DNA from: Streptomyces puniciscabiei
GTDB lineage: Bacteria > Actinomycetota > Actinomycetes > Streptomycetales > Streptomycetaceae
Direction of reading: 5' to 3'
Length of the DNA: 64,000 nucleotides
Assembly: GCF_006715785.1 (NCBI RefSeq)
Contig: NZ_VFNX01000001.1
Coordinates: 5,188,001 to 5,252,000, forward strand
This document shows positions 45,839-58,222 of this stretch, in pieces. The position numbers and the translations under genes are program-made. The notes under the pieces were generated by a model that worked only from the letters and a program-made list of their open reading frames with translations, was not told the origin of the DNA and made no database searches. Each line of letters starts with the position of its first letter. Within the stretch, counting starts at the first letter, position 1.

Positions 45839-47050
45839 GTGGCAGCACCGCAGAACTACCTCGCAGTCATCAAGGTCATCGGTGTCGGCGGCGGTGGTGT
45901 CAATGCCATCAACCGGATGATCGAGGTCGGTCTCAAGGGCGTCGAGTTCATCGCCATCAACACCGACGCGCAGGCGCTGTTGATGAGCGACGCCGACGTC
46001 AAACTCGACGTCGGCCGCGAACTCACCCGCGGACTCGGCGCCGGAGCCAACCCGGCCGTCGGCCGCAAGGCCGCCGAGGACCACCGCGAGGAGATCGAGG
46101 AGGTCCTCAAGGGGGCCGACATGGTCTTCGTGACGGCCGGTGAAGGCGGCGGCACCGGCACCGGCGGCGCGCCCGTCGTGGCCAACATCGCGCGCTCGCT
46201 GGGCGCCCTCACCATCGGCGTCGTCACGCGTCCGTTCACCTTCGAGGGGCGGCGCCGCGCGAACCAGGCCGAGGACGGCATCGCCGAACTGCGCGAAGAG
46301 GTCGACACCCTCATCGTCATCCCCAACGACCGGCTGCTGTCCATCTCGGACCGCCAGGTCTCGGTCCTGGACGCCTTCAAGTCCGCCGACCAGGTCCTGC
46401 TCTCCGGTGTCCAGGGCATCACCGACCTCATCACCACCCCCGGTCTGATCAACCTCGACTTCGCCGACGTGAAGTCGGTCATGTCCGAGGCCGGTTCGGC
46501 CCTCATGGGCATCGGCTCGGCCCGCGGCGACGACCGCGCGGTGGCCGCCGCCGAGATGGCGATCTCCTCGCCGCTGCTGGAGGCCTCCATCGACGGCGCC
46601 CGGGGCGTGCTGCTGTCCATCTCCGGCGGCTCCGACCTCGGTCTGTTCGAGATCAACGAGGCGGCCCAGCTCGTCAGCGAGGCAGCCCACCCCGAGGCCA
46701 ACATCATCTTCGGCGCGGTCATCGACGACGCCCTCGGCGACGAGGTCCGGGTCACCGTGATCGCGGCCGGCTTCGACGGCGGCCAGCCCCCGGCCCGCCG
46801 GGACAACGTCCTCGGCTCGGCCTCGACTTCGACGGGCGCCCGGCGCGAGGAGCCCGTTCCGGCCCGCTCGAGCGAGCCCAGCCGCCCGTCCTTCGGCTCG
46901 CTGGGCAGCGTCAAGCCCAAGGAGGAGCCGGAGCCGGCGCCCGAGCCGGTGGCCGACATCCCGGCGCCCCCGCCGGTGACGCCGGCGCCCCGCCCCTCCT
47001 ACGCGGACAGCGCGGCCGAGGAGCTGGACGTGCCGGACTTCCTGAAGTGA
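45839..47050 (+). CDS. ftsZ: cell division GTPase FtsZ
   Basis: Tubulin homologue that forms the Z-ring; in Streptomyces it is needed for sporulation septa. 403 aa. Nucleotide motif [16 protein letters not shown]7-loop [11 protein letters not shown], and [12 protein letters not shown] are intact. A Pro/Glu/Ser-rich linker (about 320-390) leads to the C-terminal SepF/partner-binding peptide DVPDFLK. GTG 45839 is 8 bases after GAGAGG. The stop overlaps the next start (GTGA). Confidence 0.97.
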   Translation: MAAPQNYLAVIKVIGVGGGGVNAINRMIEVGLKGVEFIAINTDAQALLMSDADVKLDVGRELTRGLGAGANPAVGRKAAEDHREEIEEVLKGADMVFVTAGEGGGTGTGGAPVVANIARSLGALTIGVVTRPFTFEGRRRANQAEDGIAELREEVDTLIVIPNDRLLSISDRQVSVLDAFKSADQVLLSGVQGITDLITTPGLINLDFADVKSVMSEAGSALMGIGSARGDDRAVAAAEMAISSPLLEASIDGARGVLLSISGGSDLGLFEINEAAQLVSEAAHPEANIIFGAVIDDALGDEVRVTVIAAGFDGGQPPARRDNVLGSASTSTGARREEPVPARSSEPSRPSFGSLGSVKPKEEPEPAPEPVADIPAPPPVTPAPRPSYADSAAEELDVPDFLK

Positions 47051-47775
47051 TAGGAGAGCGCGAGAGCGTGAGCGGCGCGCACTTCGCCTTCACCGACCGG
47101 TGGGGCGGGGTGAGCGCCGCTCCGTATGAGGAGCTGAACCTCGGCGGCGCGGTCGGCGACGACCCCGAGGCGGTACGGGCCAACCGGGACATCGCCGCCA
47201 AGTCGCTCGGCCTCGACCCCGGCCGGGTCGTCTGGATGAACCAGGTGCACGGCGCCGCCGTGGCCGTGGTGGACGAGCCCTGGGAAGACCGCCCGGTGCC
47301 GGAGGTCGACGCGATCGTCACCGCGCGCCGCGGACTCGCCCTCGCCGTCCTCACCGCCGACTGTGTGCCGGTGCTGCTCGCCGATCCCGTCGCCGGGGTC
47401 GTGGCGGCGGCGCACGCGGGCCGGCCCGGCATGGTCAAGGGGGTCGTCCCCGCCGCGGTACGGGCCATGGCCGAACTCGGCGCCGAGCCGGGCCGGATCG
47501 TCGCCCGCACCGGACCGGCCGTCTGCGGGCGGTGCTACGAGGTGCCGGAGGCGATGCGCGCCGAGGTGGCGGCCGTCGAGCCGGTGGCGCACGCCGAGAC
47601 GAGCTGGGGCACGCCGGCGGTCGACGTGAGCGCCGGGGTGCACGCGCAGCTCGACCGGCTCGGGGTGCGCGACCGGGCGCATTCGCCGGAGTGCACGCTG
47701 GAGTCGGGCGACCACTTCTCGTACCGCCGTGACCGCACCACCGGGCGGCTCGCGGGCTATGTGTGGCTGGACTGA
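47047..47775 (+). CDS. pgeF: PgeF/YfiH-type multicopper-like peptidoglycan-editing factor
   Basis: A 242-aa protein of the DUF152/YfiH (laccase-domain) family, which removes wrong residues from wall precursors (PgeF) or acts on purine nucleosides. The metal or active-site residues are in [13 protein letters not shown] (His), [12 protein letters not shown] (Cys) and AAAHAGRPG (His). The usual Trp-Arg-Gly after this last His is Arg-Pro-Gly here. GTG 47047 overlaps the ftsZ stop; GTG 47068 is an alternative ten bases after AGGAGA. Located between ftsZ and yggS as in other actinobacteria. Confidence 0.88.
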   Translation: MIGERESVSGAHFAFTDRWGGVSAAPYEELNLGGAVGDDPEAVRANRDIAAKSLGLDPGRVVWMNQVHGAAVAVVDEPWEDRPVPEVDAIVTARRGLALAVLTADCVPVLLADPVAGVVAAAHAGRPGMVKGVVPAAVRAMAELGAEPGRIVARTGPAVCGRCYEVPEAMRAEVAAVEPVAHAETSWGTPAVDVSAGVHAQLDRLGVRDRAHSPECTLESGDHFSYRRDRTTGRLAGYVWLD

Positions 47776-47781
47776 TGGGGC

Positions 47782-48501
47782 ATGACGGACCGTAAGACCG
47801 AACTCGCCGCAAACCTGGCGAAAGTGGAAGAGCGCATCACCGCCGCGTGTGTGGCGGCCGGGCGCGAGCGGGAGGAGGTGACCCTCATCGTGGTCACCAA
47901 GACCTACCCGGCGAGCGATGTGCGGATCCTGTCGGAACTCGGTGTGCGCCACGTCGCCGAGAACCGCGACCAGGACGCGGCACCGAAGGCCGCGGCATGT
48001 GCGGATCTGCCCCTCAAATGGCACTTTGTCGGCCAGTTGCAGACCAACAAAGTCCGTTCCGTGGTCGGTTACGCGGATGTCGTGCAGTCCGTGGATCGTC
48101 CCAGGCTCGTCACGGCTCTGTCGAACGAGGCCGTGCGGGCGGGCCGTGAGGTGGGGTGTCTCATCCAGGTCGCGCTCGACGCCGGGGAGAGCGGCAGGGG
48201 CGAGCGCGGAGGCGTGGCCCCGGGCGGAATCGAAGAGTTGGCCGATCTCGTCGGCGAGGCGCCGGGGCTGCGGCTCGACGGCCTGATGACCGTCGCTCCG
48301 CTCACCGGCGAGTACGCGGGACGCGAACAGGCGGCGTTTGAACGCCTCATGGATTTGTCGACCGACCTGCGCCGAGCCCATCCGGCTGCAACCATGGTGT
48401 CGGCAGGGATGAGTGCGGACCTCGAACAGGCCGTGGCCGCCGGGGCGACACATGTGCGCGTCGGCACTGCGGTACTCGGAGTCCGCCCCAGGCTCGGGTA
48501 A
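47782..48501 (+). CDS. YggS/YlmE-family PLP homeostasis protein
   Basis: A 239-aa single-domain TIM barrel that binds pyridoxal 5'-phosphate at the lysine in [12 protein letters not shown]. Other conserved parts are [50 protein letters not shown], and [28 protein letters not shown]. Family members buffer PLP and amino-acid pools; in S. coelicolor ylmE mutants have been reported to affect division-gene function (from memory). It starts 6 bases after pgeF. Confidence 0.9.
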   Translation: MTDRKTELAANLAKVEERITAACVAAGREREEVTLIVVTKTYPASDVRILSELGVRHVAENRDQDAAPKAAACADLPLKWHFVGQLQTNKVRSVVGYADVVQSVDRPRLVTALSNEAVRAGREVGCLIQVALDAGESGRGERGGVAPGGIEELADLVGEAPGLRLDGLMTVAPLTGEYAGREQAAFERLMDLSTDLRRAHPAATMVSAGMSADLEQAVAAGATHVRVGTAVLGVRPRLG

Positions 48502-48629
48502 CGTCGCCAAGAAGTCGGACCACAGCAGAAAATATGGTCAGTGCCCGTGAAGGCGGGCGCAACGACCTCGTGGATCGCGGGCACTTGGCAGTCGTCAGCC
48601 GATCCACCACAGAGCGGAGGACTCAGAGC

Positions 48630-49271
48630 ATGGCCGGCGCGATGCGCAAGATGGCGGTCTACCTCGGCCTCGTGGAGGACGATGGGTACGACGGCCGCGG
48701 ATTCGACCCCGACGACGACTTCGAGCCCGAGTTGGACCCGGAACCGGAGCGGGATCATCGACGGCACGAATCGTCACACCAATCGCACGGCGCACATCAG
48801 TCCCAAAGGGACGAAGAGGTGCGAATCGTGCAACCGCCCGCGCCGCGCGAGCCGGTGGTCCGTTCGACGGCCCTCGCCGCGGAATCCGGACGTCCGGCGC
48901 GCATCGCGCCCGTGGCATCCATCACACAAGAACGTCAGTCCCTCGAGAAGAACGCACCGGTGATCATGCCCAAGGTTGTGTCCGAGCGAGAGCCTTACCG
49001 GATCACCACGCTTCACCCCCGGACCTACAACGAAGCCCGTACCATCGGGGAACACTTCCGTGAGGGCACCCCGGTGATCATGAATCTGACTGAGATGGAT
49101 GACACAGACGCGAAGCGACTTGTCGACTTTGCGGCCGGTTTGGTGTTTGGTCTTCACGGCAGCATCGAGCGGGTGACGCAGAAGGTGTTCCTGTTGTCTC
49201 CTGCTAACGTCGATGTCACGGCGGAGGACAAGGCCCGCATCGCAGAGGGCGGGTTCTTCAACCAGAGCTGA
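48630..49271 (+). CDS. sepF: SepF, Z-ring membrane anchor
   Basis: A 213-aa protein that binds FtsZ and bends or tethers membranes, replacing FtsA, which is absent here. N-terminal amphipathic helix [15 protein letters not shown], then an acidic linker, and the C-terminal SepF domain ([85 protein letters not shown]). ATG 48630 follows GCGGAGG. The C-terminal half uses noticeably more A/T-ending codons than nearby genes. Confidence 0.93.
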   Translation: MAGAMRKMAVYLGLVEDDGYDGRGFDPDDDFEPELDPEPERDHRRHESSHQSHGAHQSQRDEEVRIVQPPAPREPVVRSTALAAESGRPARIAPVASITQERQSLEKNAPVIMPKVVSEREPYRITTLHPRTYNEARTIGEHFREGTPVIMNLTEMDDTDAKRLVDFAAGLVFGLHGSIERVTQKVFLLSPANVDVTAEDKARIAEGGFFNQS

Positions 49272-49341
49272 GACGCACAACCGGATCGAAGTTCGGAAGA
49301 GCTCGCAAGAGCATGGAGCAGGGGAGAGGGAAGCGCAGGCC

Positions 49342-49629
49342 ATGAGCGTGTTCGTCACGGTGGTCCACACCGCGCTGTTGGTGTTCCTCGCCGTGCTCAT
49401 CTTCCGGCTGGTCATGGATTACGTGTTCCAGTTCGCCCGCTCGTGGCAACCCGGCAAGGCGATGGTGGTCGTACTGGAGGCCACCTACACTGTCACCGAT
49501 CCACCGCTGAAGCTTCTGCGGCGGTTCATCCCGCCGCTGCGTCTCGGGGGCGTGGCGCTCGACCTGTCCTTCTTCGTACTGATGATCATCGTCTACATCC
49601 TCCTCTCCATCACGGGGAGCTTCATGTGA
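49342..49629 (+). CDS. ylmG: YggT/YlmG membrane protein
   Basis: A 95-aa protein with two membrane helices (VFVTVVHTALLVFLAVLIFRLVMDYVFQF; LDLSFFVLMIIVYILLSI) joined by the conserved YATYTVTDPPLKLLRRFIPPLRLGG-type loop of the YggT family. Homologues lie in the dcw cluster and have been linked to division or wall hydrolysis. ATG 49342 follows GGAGAGGGAAG. Confidence 0.92.
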   Translation: MSVFVTVVHTALLVFLAVLIFRLVMDYVFQFARSWQPGKAMVVVLEATYTVTDPPLKLLRRFIPPLRLGGVALDLSFFVLMIIVYILLSITGSFM

Positions 49630-49684
49630 TGAGGGTGGACGATACGGTCTTGCCGACTGCCGATGACTACGTTGAGGTGAAGAG

Positions 49685-50806
49685 ATGCCGTTGACCCCCG
49701 AGGACGTGCGGAACAAGCAGTTCACGACCGTCCGCCTCCGAGAAGGCTATGACGAGGACGAGGTCGATGCCTTCCTCGACGAGGTCGAAGCCGAACTGAC
49801 CCGTCTGCTCCGCGAGAACGAGGACCTGCGCGCCAAGCTGGCCGCGGCGACCCGTGCGGCCGCGCAGAACCAGCAGAACATGCGCAAGGGCCCGCCGGAG
49901 CAGGACCAGCAGCAGCACCCGCAGCAGCAGGGCATGCGAGGTCCCGGCGCGCCGGTGCCCGCCGGCATATCGGGCCCGCCGCAGCAGCAGATGGGCGGCC
50001 CCATGGGAGGCCCGCCCCAGCTGCCGAGCGGTGCCCCGCAGCTGCCCGCCGGTCCCGGCGGTCAGGGCGGCCCGCAGGGTCCCGGCCCGATGGGCCAGGG
50101 TCCGATGGGTCAGGGCCCGATGGGCGGCCAGCCGCCCATGCAGCAGATGGGTGGCCCGATGGGCGGCCCCATGGGCGGTCCGATGGGCGGCCCCGGTCAG
50201 GGCCCCGGTGGCGACAGCGCCGCCCGAGTCCTCTCGCTGGCCCAGCAGACCGCCGACCAGGCGATCGCCGAGGCCCGCTCCGAGGCCAACAAGATCGTCG
50301 GCGAGGCCCGCAGCCGCGCCGAGGGTCTGGAGCGTGACGCCCGTGCCAAGGCCGACGCCCTGGAGCGGGACGCGCAGGAGAAGCACCGCGTCGCGATGGG
50401 CTCCCTGGAGTCCGCCCGCGCCACGCTGGAGCGCAAGGTCGAGGACCTGCGCGGCTTCGAGCGCGAGTACCGCACGCGCCTGAAGTCGTACCTCGAGTCC
50501 CAGCTGCGCCAGCTGGAGACCCAGGCCGACGACTCCCTGGCCCCGCCGCGCACCCCGGCCACCGCGTCGCTGCCGCCGTCCCCGGCGCCCTCCATGGCTC
50601 CGGCCGGCGCGAGCGCCCCGTCCTACGGCGGCAACCAGACGATGGGCGGCAACCCCGGTCCGTCCGCCCCGTCGTACGGCGGCCAGCAGCAGATGACCCC
50701 GGCCATGACCCAGCCCATGGCCCCGGTCCGCCCGCAGGGCCCGTCCCCGATGGGCCAGGCACCCTCGCCGATGCGCGGGTTCCTGATCGACGAGGACGAC
50801 AACTGA
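49685..50806 (+). CDS. divIVA: DivIVA (Wag31), polar growth protein
   Basis: Organises tip growth and branching; essential in Streptomyces. 373 aa. The N-terminal DivIVA motif [55 protein letters not shown] binds curved membrane and starts a coiled coil. Residues 65-177 are a Pro/Gln/Gly/Met-rich linker with repeats such as GPMGGP. A second long coiled coil follows ([43 protein letters not shown]...), then a disordered C-terminus. ATG 49685 follows GAGGTGAAGAG. The last dcw gene, followed by a strong terminator. Confidence 0.96.
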   Translation: MPLTPEDVRNKQFTTVRLREGYDEDEVDAFLDEVEAELTRLLRENEDLRAKLAAATRAAAQNQQNMRKGPPEQDQQQHPQQQGMRGPGAPVPAGISGPPQQQMGGPMGGPPQLPSGAPQLPAGPGGQGGPQGPGPMGQGPMGQGPMGGQPPMQQMGGPMGGPMGGPMGGPGQGPGGDSAARVLSLAQQTADQAIAEARSEANKIVGEARSRAEGLERDARAKADALERDAQEKHRVAMGSLESARATLERKVEDLRGFEREYRTRLKSYLESQLRQLETQADDSLAPPRTPATASLPPSPAPSMAPAGASAPSYGGNQTMGGNPGPSAPSYGGQQQMTPAMTQPMAPVRPQGPSPMGQAPSPMRGFLIDEDDN

Positions 50807-50848
50807 GCACCGGGCACTAGTACGACAACGGCGTCGGCAGCGCTCCAT

Positions 50849-50892
50849 AGGGCGGGCCCCTTGGACTTCGGTCCAGGGGGCCCGCCCTTTTT
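50849..50892. terminator. strong bidirectional terminator between divIVA and ileS
   Basis: An 18-bp stem (AGGGCGGGCCCCTTGGAC paired with GTCCAGGGGGCCCGCCCT, one G-U pair, loop TTCG) followed by TTTTT. It lies 43 bases after divIVA and 80 bases past the end of the convergent ileS gene and reads as an intrinsic terminator for the plus strand; an A-run is not present on the other side. Confidence 0.92.
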
Positions 50893-50973
50893 ACGCGGGT
50901 TGCGTCACTCGCCCGTGCAAGAAGGGCCCGGCCTCCTCAGGGGAGACCGGGCCCTACTCGAACCGCTCGGCGC

Positions 50974-54117
<3,144 letters not shown>

Positions 54118-54127
54118 CTGCGAGCAT

Positions 54128-54415
54128 CCTCCAACGGACTTGCTGCCTTCCGTCGGAGGGACGAGAGCCTTCGATCCTGCCTACGCCGTGTGCGGCGCGC
54201 TCCCGCGGTACCACCCTCCTTGGCCCCCCGTCGCGCCCTACGCGCCGGTGAGCCCCCTCATTGGGGTCGCGAAGCCGGTTCTACTCGCCCTGCCTCACGG
54301 CTGCGGCTTTCTTCCGGCGGCTCCGGGGTGATCTTCACGTCGCGCTCGCCCCCGGGCTCACACCGTCCCCGGGTCGCTCTGGGCTGCGTACGCCGCTACT
54401 CGTCCCCATCCACGC
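54128..54415 (-). promoter_or_regulatory. T-box leader of ileS (translational type)
   Basis: On the minus strand, AAGGAGGGTGGTACCGCGGG (54221-54202) contains the T-box bulge sequence GGTGGTACCGCGG that pairs with the tRNA acceptor end. Upstream, GTGAAGATCACC carries the putative specifier ATC (54332-54330) for isoleucine. Downstream, an 11-bp hairpin with one wobble (54159-54149 with 54138-54128) buries the ileS ribosome site GGAGG. Together this is the short-stem-I actinobacterial T-box that controls translation: uncharged tRNA-Ile should free the ribosome site. The outer limits are approximate. Confidence 0.9.
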
Positions 54416-54721
54416 TTTTCGCTCCGCCCAGTGTACGGCGCCGCGCGGACAGCGGCCGACCGGATTTCCCTGCGGTGCGTCCGCCGGCCGACGGGACGGT
54501 CCTGGATGACCCGAATGGCCAGGGGGCGGGCGCCCGGGTCCAGGCGGGCAGGGCCGGGCGGATTACCCGGCAGGGAGCTGGGCACAACGGATGCAGGCCC
54601 GCTGAGCGGGGGTGCGGGCGGGCGAATCGGGCGGTGTGCCCCGTTGCCGCGGGACTCAAGTCGATTTATCGTCCCAGCACGATTCGCGAGCAACATCACA
54701 ATATGTGAAGGGGTCGCGGCC
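54416..54721. other. intergenic region between ileS leader and DksA-like gene
   Basis: About 300 bases without a supported gene. It should hold the ileS promoter (minus strand) and the promoter of the DksA-like gene; TTGCCG near 54644 with TTATCG 16 bases later is a weak candidate for the latter. No repeat or RNA gene was recognised. Confidence 0.35.
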
Positions 54722-56011
54722 ATGGTGGCGAAAAGGACCGCCGTACAGCAGCCGGCGACCGGCCGGCGCGGGGGCGCGACCGCCTCCGGCGCGGCTGCCT
54801 CCGGCGGTGCGGCCAAGGGAACGGCCGGGAAGAAGAGGGTGCCCGGGGGGAAGGGCACCGGGGGAAAGGGCACAGAGCCGGCCGTCGGGATGACGGCGGA
54901 GAAAGAGGCGACCACGAAGGACGCGGCCACGCGGCAGCCGGCCGCCGCCGGGAAATCGGCCGCGAAGAAGACCTCGGCCAAGGAGACGGCTGCCAAGCAG
55001 GCAGCCGCCAGGACGACGGCCGCCAGTACGACGGCCGCCAAGAGGACGGCCGCCAAGAAGGCCTCGGCCAAGCAGACGGCTGCCGAGAAGGCTCCGGCGA
55101 GGGAGGCGGTTGAGCGAACGGTCGTCGAGAAGGCGGCCGGGAAGAAGCGGGCTGGAGCTGCCAGGAAGGCGGACGGAGTGCCGGTGGCCGGCAAGAAGGC
55201 GGTTGCCGGGAAGGCCGCCACCAAGGACGCCCCGGCCAAGCGGACAGCGACCGAGAAAGCCCAGGCCAGGAAGGCCGTCGCCCAGGAGGCGGCCGGCGAC
55301 GAGGCGGTCGCCCCGAAGAAGGCGGCGGGCGAGATGAAGGCGGCGGCAGGGAAGACCGGCGGAAAGACGCCGGCAGCGAAGGGAGCGGTGGAGGACACGG
55401 CCGTCAAGAAGACGCCGGCCAGGAAGGCCGGCGGCAGGAAGGCGGCCGCGGCGGGCGTCTCCCCGGAGGCGGCCGGCACCAGCAGGGCCAAGAAGGCGGG
55501 CGCGGCGCGGGCCGCGAAGCAGACGGGAGCCACGACAGTGGTTGCGAAGAAGACTCCTGGCACGGCCACGGCGGACACCGCCGTTCCCAAGGCGCGGGTC
55601 GCCGCGGCGGAGCCCGGCGAGCTGGCGGTGCGCCCCGGTGAGGATCCCTGGACCCCGGAGGAGGTCGCCGAGGCCCGTGCGGAGCTGCTGTCCGAGGTGG
55701 AGCGGCTGCGCGCCGAGATCAGCTCGTCCGAGGCGTCCCTGGTGGGCCTGATGCGGGACTCCGGGGACGGCGCGGGTGACGACCAGGCCGACACCGGCAC
55801 CAAGAACATCACCCGTGAGCACGAACTGGCGCTGGCCGCCAACGCGCGCGAGATGCTGGTCCAGAACGAGCACGCGCTGGAGCGGCTGGACGCCGGCACC
55901 TACGGCCTGTGCGAGAACTGCGGCAACCCCATCGGCAAGGCCCGGATGCAGGCTTTCCCCAGGGCGACGCTGTGCGTCGAGTGCAAGCAGAAGCAGGAAC
56001 GCCGCTCCTGA
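54722..56011 (+). CDS. DksA/TraR zinc-finger protein with histone-H1-like tail
   Basis: A 429-aa protein in two parts. Residues 1 to ~300 are Ala/Lys/Thr-rich repeats (KKTSAKETAAKQAA, AAKRTAAKKASAKQTAAEKA) like eukaryotic H1 tails or HupS/HupB tails, and should bind DNA. From about 315 a conserved DksA/TraR domain follows: helical coiled-coil (WTPEEVAEARAELLSEVERLRAEISSSEASLVGLM) and a four-Cys zinc finger CENCGNPIGKARMQAFPRATLCVECKQK. ATG 54722 is 8 bases after AAGGGG. Described in Streptomyces as a histone-like DNA-binding protein from memory; a nucleoid or RNA-polymerase-linked role is inferred. Confidence 0.88.
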   Translation: MVAKRTAVQQPATGRRGGATASGAAASGGAAKGTAGKKRVPGGKGTGGKGTEPAVGMTAEKEATTKDAATRQPAAAGKSAAKKTSAKETAAKQAAARTTAASTTAAKRTAAKKASAKQTAAEKAPAREAVERTVVEKAAGKKRAGAARKADGVPVAGKKAVAGKAATKDAPAKRTATEKAQARKAVAQEAAGDEAVAPKKAAGEMKAAAGKTGGKTPAAKGAVEDTAVKKTPARKAGGRKAAAAGVSPEAAGTSRAKKAGAARAAKQTGATTVVAKKTPGTATADTAVPKARVAAAEPGELAVRPGEDPWTPEEVAEARAELLSEVERLRAEISSSEASLVGLMRDSGDGAGDDQADTGTKNITREHELALAANAREMLVQNEHALERLDAGTYGLCENCGNPIGKARMQAFPRATLCVECKQKQERRS

Positions 56012-56070
56012 GTGTGCGCGGCCGTGCCGTAGTCTCGTCCTCAGTCAGGCACCTAGGTTGAGGGACTCAC

Positions 56071-56643
56071 GTGGCAGAGGCGGAGCGCATCATCGGTACG
56101 CCGGACACCCCGGACGACAGCGGCGAGCAGCGGGACCGGGCACAGGCGCGAGGCAGCCGAGGCCGCCGGATCGCCCTGCTGTTCGCCGTGGCCGCGTTCG
56201 CGTACTCCCTCGACCTGATCAGCAAGGTGCTCGTGGTCGCCAAGCTGGAGGGCCACGAGCCGATCAGGCTCGTCGGGGACTGGCTGGAGCTGAACGCCAC
56301 CCGCAACCCGGGCGCGGCCTTCGGATTCGGCGCGGCCTTCACGGTGATCTTCACCCTGATCGCCGCGGCCGTGATCGTGGTGATCATCCGCCTGGCCCGC
56401 AAGCTGTACAGCTACCCCTGGGCCATCGCGCTCGGTCTGCTGCTCGGCGGCGCCCTCGGCAACCTCACCGACCGGATCTTCCGCTCGCCCGGTGTCTTCG
56501 AGGGCAAGGTCGTGGACTTCATCGCGCCCAAGGGCTTCGCCGTGTTCAACCTGGCGGACTCGGCGATCGTGTGCGGTGGGATACTGATCGTCCTGCTGTC
56601 CTTCCGGGGCCTGGACCCGGACGGCACGGTCCACAAGGACTGA
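56071..56643 (+). CDS. lspA: lipoprotein signal peptidase (signal peptidase II)
   Basis: Cleaves signal peptides of lipidated prolipoproteins in the membrane; 190 aa, four membrane helices after an extended hydrophilic N-terminus of about 30 residues. The two catalytic aspartates lie in [22 protein letters not shown] and [21 protein letters not shown] is the other family motif. GTG 56071 follows GAGGGACTC. Confidence 0.94.
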   Translation: MAEAERIIGTPDTPDDSGEQRDRAQARGSRGRRIALLFAVAAFAYSLDLISKVLVVAKLEGHEPIRLVGDWLELNATRNPGAAFGFGAAFTVIFTLIAAAVIVVIIRLARKLYSYPWAIALGLLLGGALGNLTDRIFRSPGVFEGKVVDFIAPKGFAVFNLADSAIVCGGILIVLLSFRGLDPDGTVHKD

Positions 56644-56716
56644 GGCCGGCACCGTCCACAGGCGGTTTTCCACAGGCTCGTGCGGGCCGGTTCCACCCGT
56701 CCGGCATACTCGACGG

Positions 56717-57661
56717 GTGAGCACGATTCCCGAGATCCGTACCCTGCCCGTGCCCGACGGCCTGGAGGGCGAGCGCGTCGACGCCGCCATCTCCCGCATG
56801 TTCGGCTTCTCCCGCACCAAGGCGGCGGAGCTGGCCGCGGCCGGCAAGGTCCAGGTCGACGGCACCGTGGTCGGCAAGTCCGAGCGGGTGAGCGGCGGTG
56901 CCTGGCTCGAGGTCGAGATGCCACAGGCGCCCGCACCCGTGCAGGTGGTCGCCGAGCCGGTCGAGGGCATGGAGATCGTGCACGACGACGAGGACGTGGT
57001 CGTCATCGTCAAGCCGGTCGGCGTGGCCGCGCATCCGTCGCCGGGCTGGAGCGGCCCCACCGTCATCGGCGGTCTCGCCGCCGCCGGGTACCGGATCTCC
57101 ACCTCCGGCGCCGCCGAGCGCCAGGGCATCGTGCACCGCCTGGACGTCGGCACCTCGGGCCTGATGGTGGTCGCCAAGTCGGAGCGGGCGTACACCTCGC
57201 TCAAGCGCCAGTTCAAGGAGCGCACGGTCGACAAGCGTTACCACACCCTGGTCCAGGGCCACCCGGACCCGACGAGCGGCACGATCGACGCGCCCATCGG
57301 CCGCCACCCGAACCACGACTACAAGTGGGCGGTCACGGCCGACGGCAAGCCCTCGGTGACGCACTACGACCTCATCGAGGCGTTCCGCGCCGCCTCCCTG
57401 CTGGACGTGAAGCTGGAGACCGGCCGCACCCACCAGATCCGCGTCCACATGTCCGCCCACCGCCACCCCTGCGTCGGCGACCTCACCTACGGCGCCGACC
57501 CCACCCTCGCCAAGCGGCTGCGCCTGACCCGCCAGTGGCTGCACGCCGTGCGGCTCGGCTTCGAGCACCCCGGGGACGGCCAGTGGGTGGAGTTCGAGAG
57601 CGCCTACCCCGAGGACCTGCAGAAGGCCCTCGACCAGGTGCGTGAGGAGACGTACGCGTGA
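56717..57661 (+). CDS. rluD: 23S rRNA pseudouridine synthase (RluD-like)
   Basis: A 314-aa RluA-family enzyme. An N-terminal S4 RNA-binding domain ([31 protein letters not shown]) precedes the catalytic domain with [16 protein letters not shown] (catalytic Asp143), [26 protein letters not shown] and [27 protein letters not shown]. Probably targets U1911/1915/1917 of 23S rRNA by homology to RluD. GTG 56717; its stop overlaps the next start (GTGA). Confidence 0.94.
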   Translation: MSTIPEIRTLPVPDGLEGERVDAAISRMFGFSRTKAAELAAAGKVQVDGTVVGKSERVSGGAWLEVEMPQAPAPVQVVAEPVEGMEIVHDDEDVVVIVKPVGVAAHPSPGWSGPTVIGGLAAAGYRISTSGAAERQGIVHRLDVGTSGLMVVAKSERAYTSLKRQFKERTVDKRYHTLVQGHPDPTSGTIDAPIGRHPNHDYKWAVTADGKPSVTHYDLIEAFRAASLLDVKLETGRTHQIRVHMSAHRHPCVGDLTYGADPTLAKRLRLTRQWLHAVRLGFEHPGDGQWVEFESAYPEDLQKALDQVREETYA

Positions 57662-58125
57662 GCGTGCCGTACACCGTCCGCGTGGCCGAGGACCCCGCCG
57701 ACCGCGAGGCCTGCTTCGCGGTCCGCAAGGAGGTCTTCGTCGTCGAGCAGGGCGTCGACGAGACCATCGAGTACGACGCCCACGACGCGGTCGCCGTGCA
57801 TGTGCTGGCGGTCCGCGAGGACGGAGCGCCGCTCGGCACCGGACGGCTGCTGCACGGCGAGGCCGCGGTGGCGAAGACCGGCGCGGACCCCTCGGTGGGC
57901 TCCCTGGGGCGGCTCGCCGTCGCCCGCGCTGCCCGTGGGCTCGGCGTCGGTGTGGCCCTGGTGCGGGCCATCGAGGACGCGGCCCGCGCGCGTGGCCTCA
58001 CGGCGGTGGACCTGCACGCACAGACCCAGGCGCTGGGCTTCTACGAGCGCCTCGGCTATGCGGCGTACGGCCCCGAGTTCCCGGACGCCGGCATCCCGCA
58101 CCGGGCGATGCGCCGCACCCTGTAG
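57658..58125 (+). CDS. GNAT-family acetyltransferase
   Basis: A 155-aa acetyl-CoA-dependent acetyltransferase. The N-terminal [26 protein letters not shown] is the ElaA-type start, and the acetyl-CoA loop is [21 protein letters not shown]; the C-terminal [28 protein letters not shown] is the usual acceptor-side motif. The substrate is unknown. GTG 57658 overlaps the rluD stop (GTGA), so the two are coupled. Confidence 0.9.
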   Translation: MSVPYTVRVAEDPADREACFAVRKEVFVVEQGVDETIEYDAHDAVAVHVLAVREDGAPLGTGRLLHGEAAVAKTGADPSVGSLGRLAVARAARGLGVGVALVRAIEDAARARGLTAVDLHAQTQALGFYERLGYAAYGPEFPDAGIPHRAMRRTL

Positions 58126-58222
58126 CCCTGGGAGCCGCGTCCCGTCGGCGGCGGGCGTCGCCGTCGGTCGGATGGCAGGCTGGAGGCCTGCCGTGTGATC
58201 GTCGACCCCCGGAGCGCCGGCC

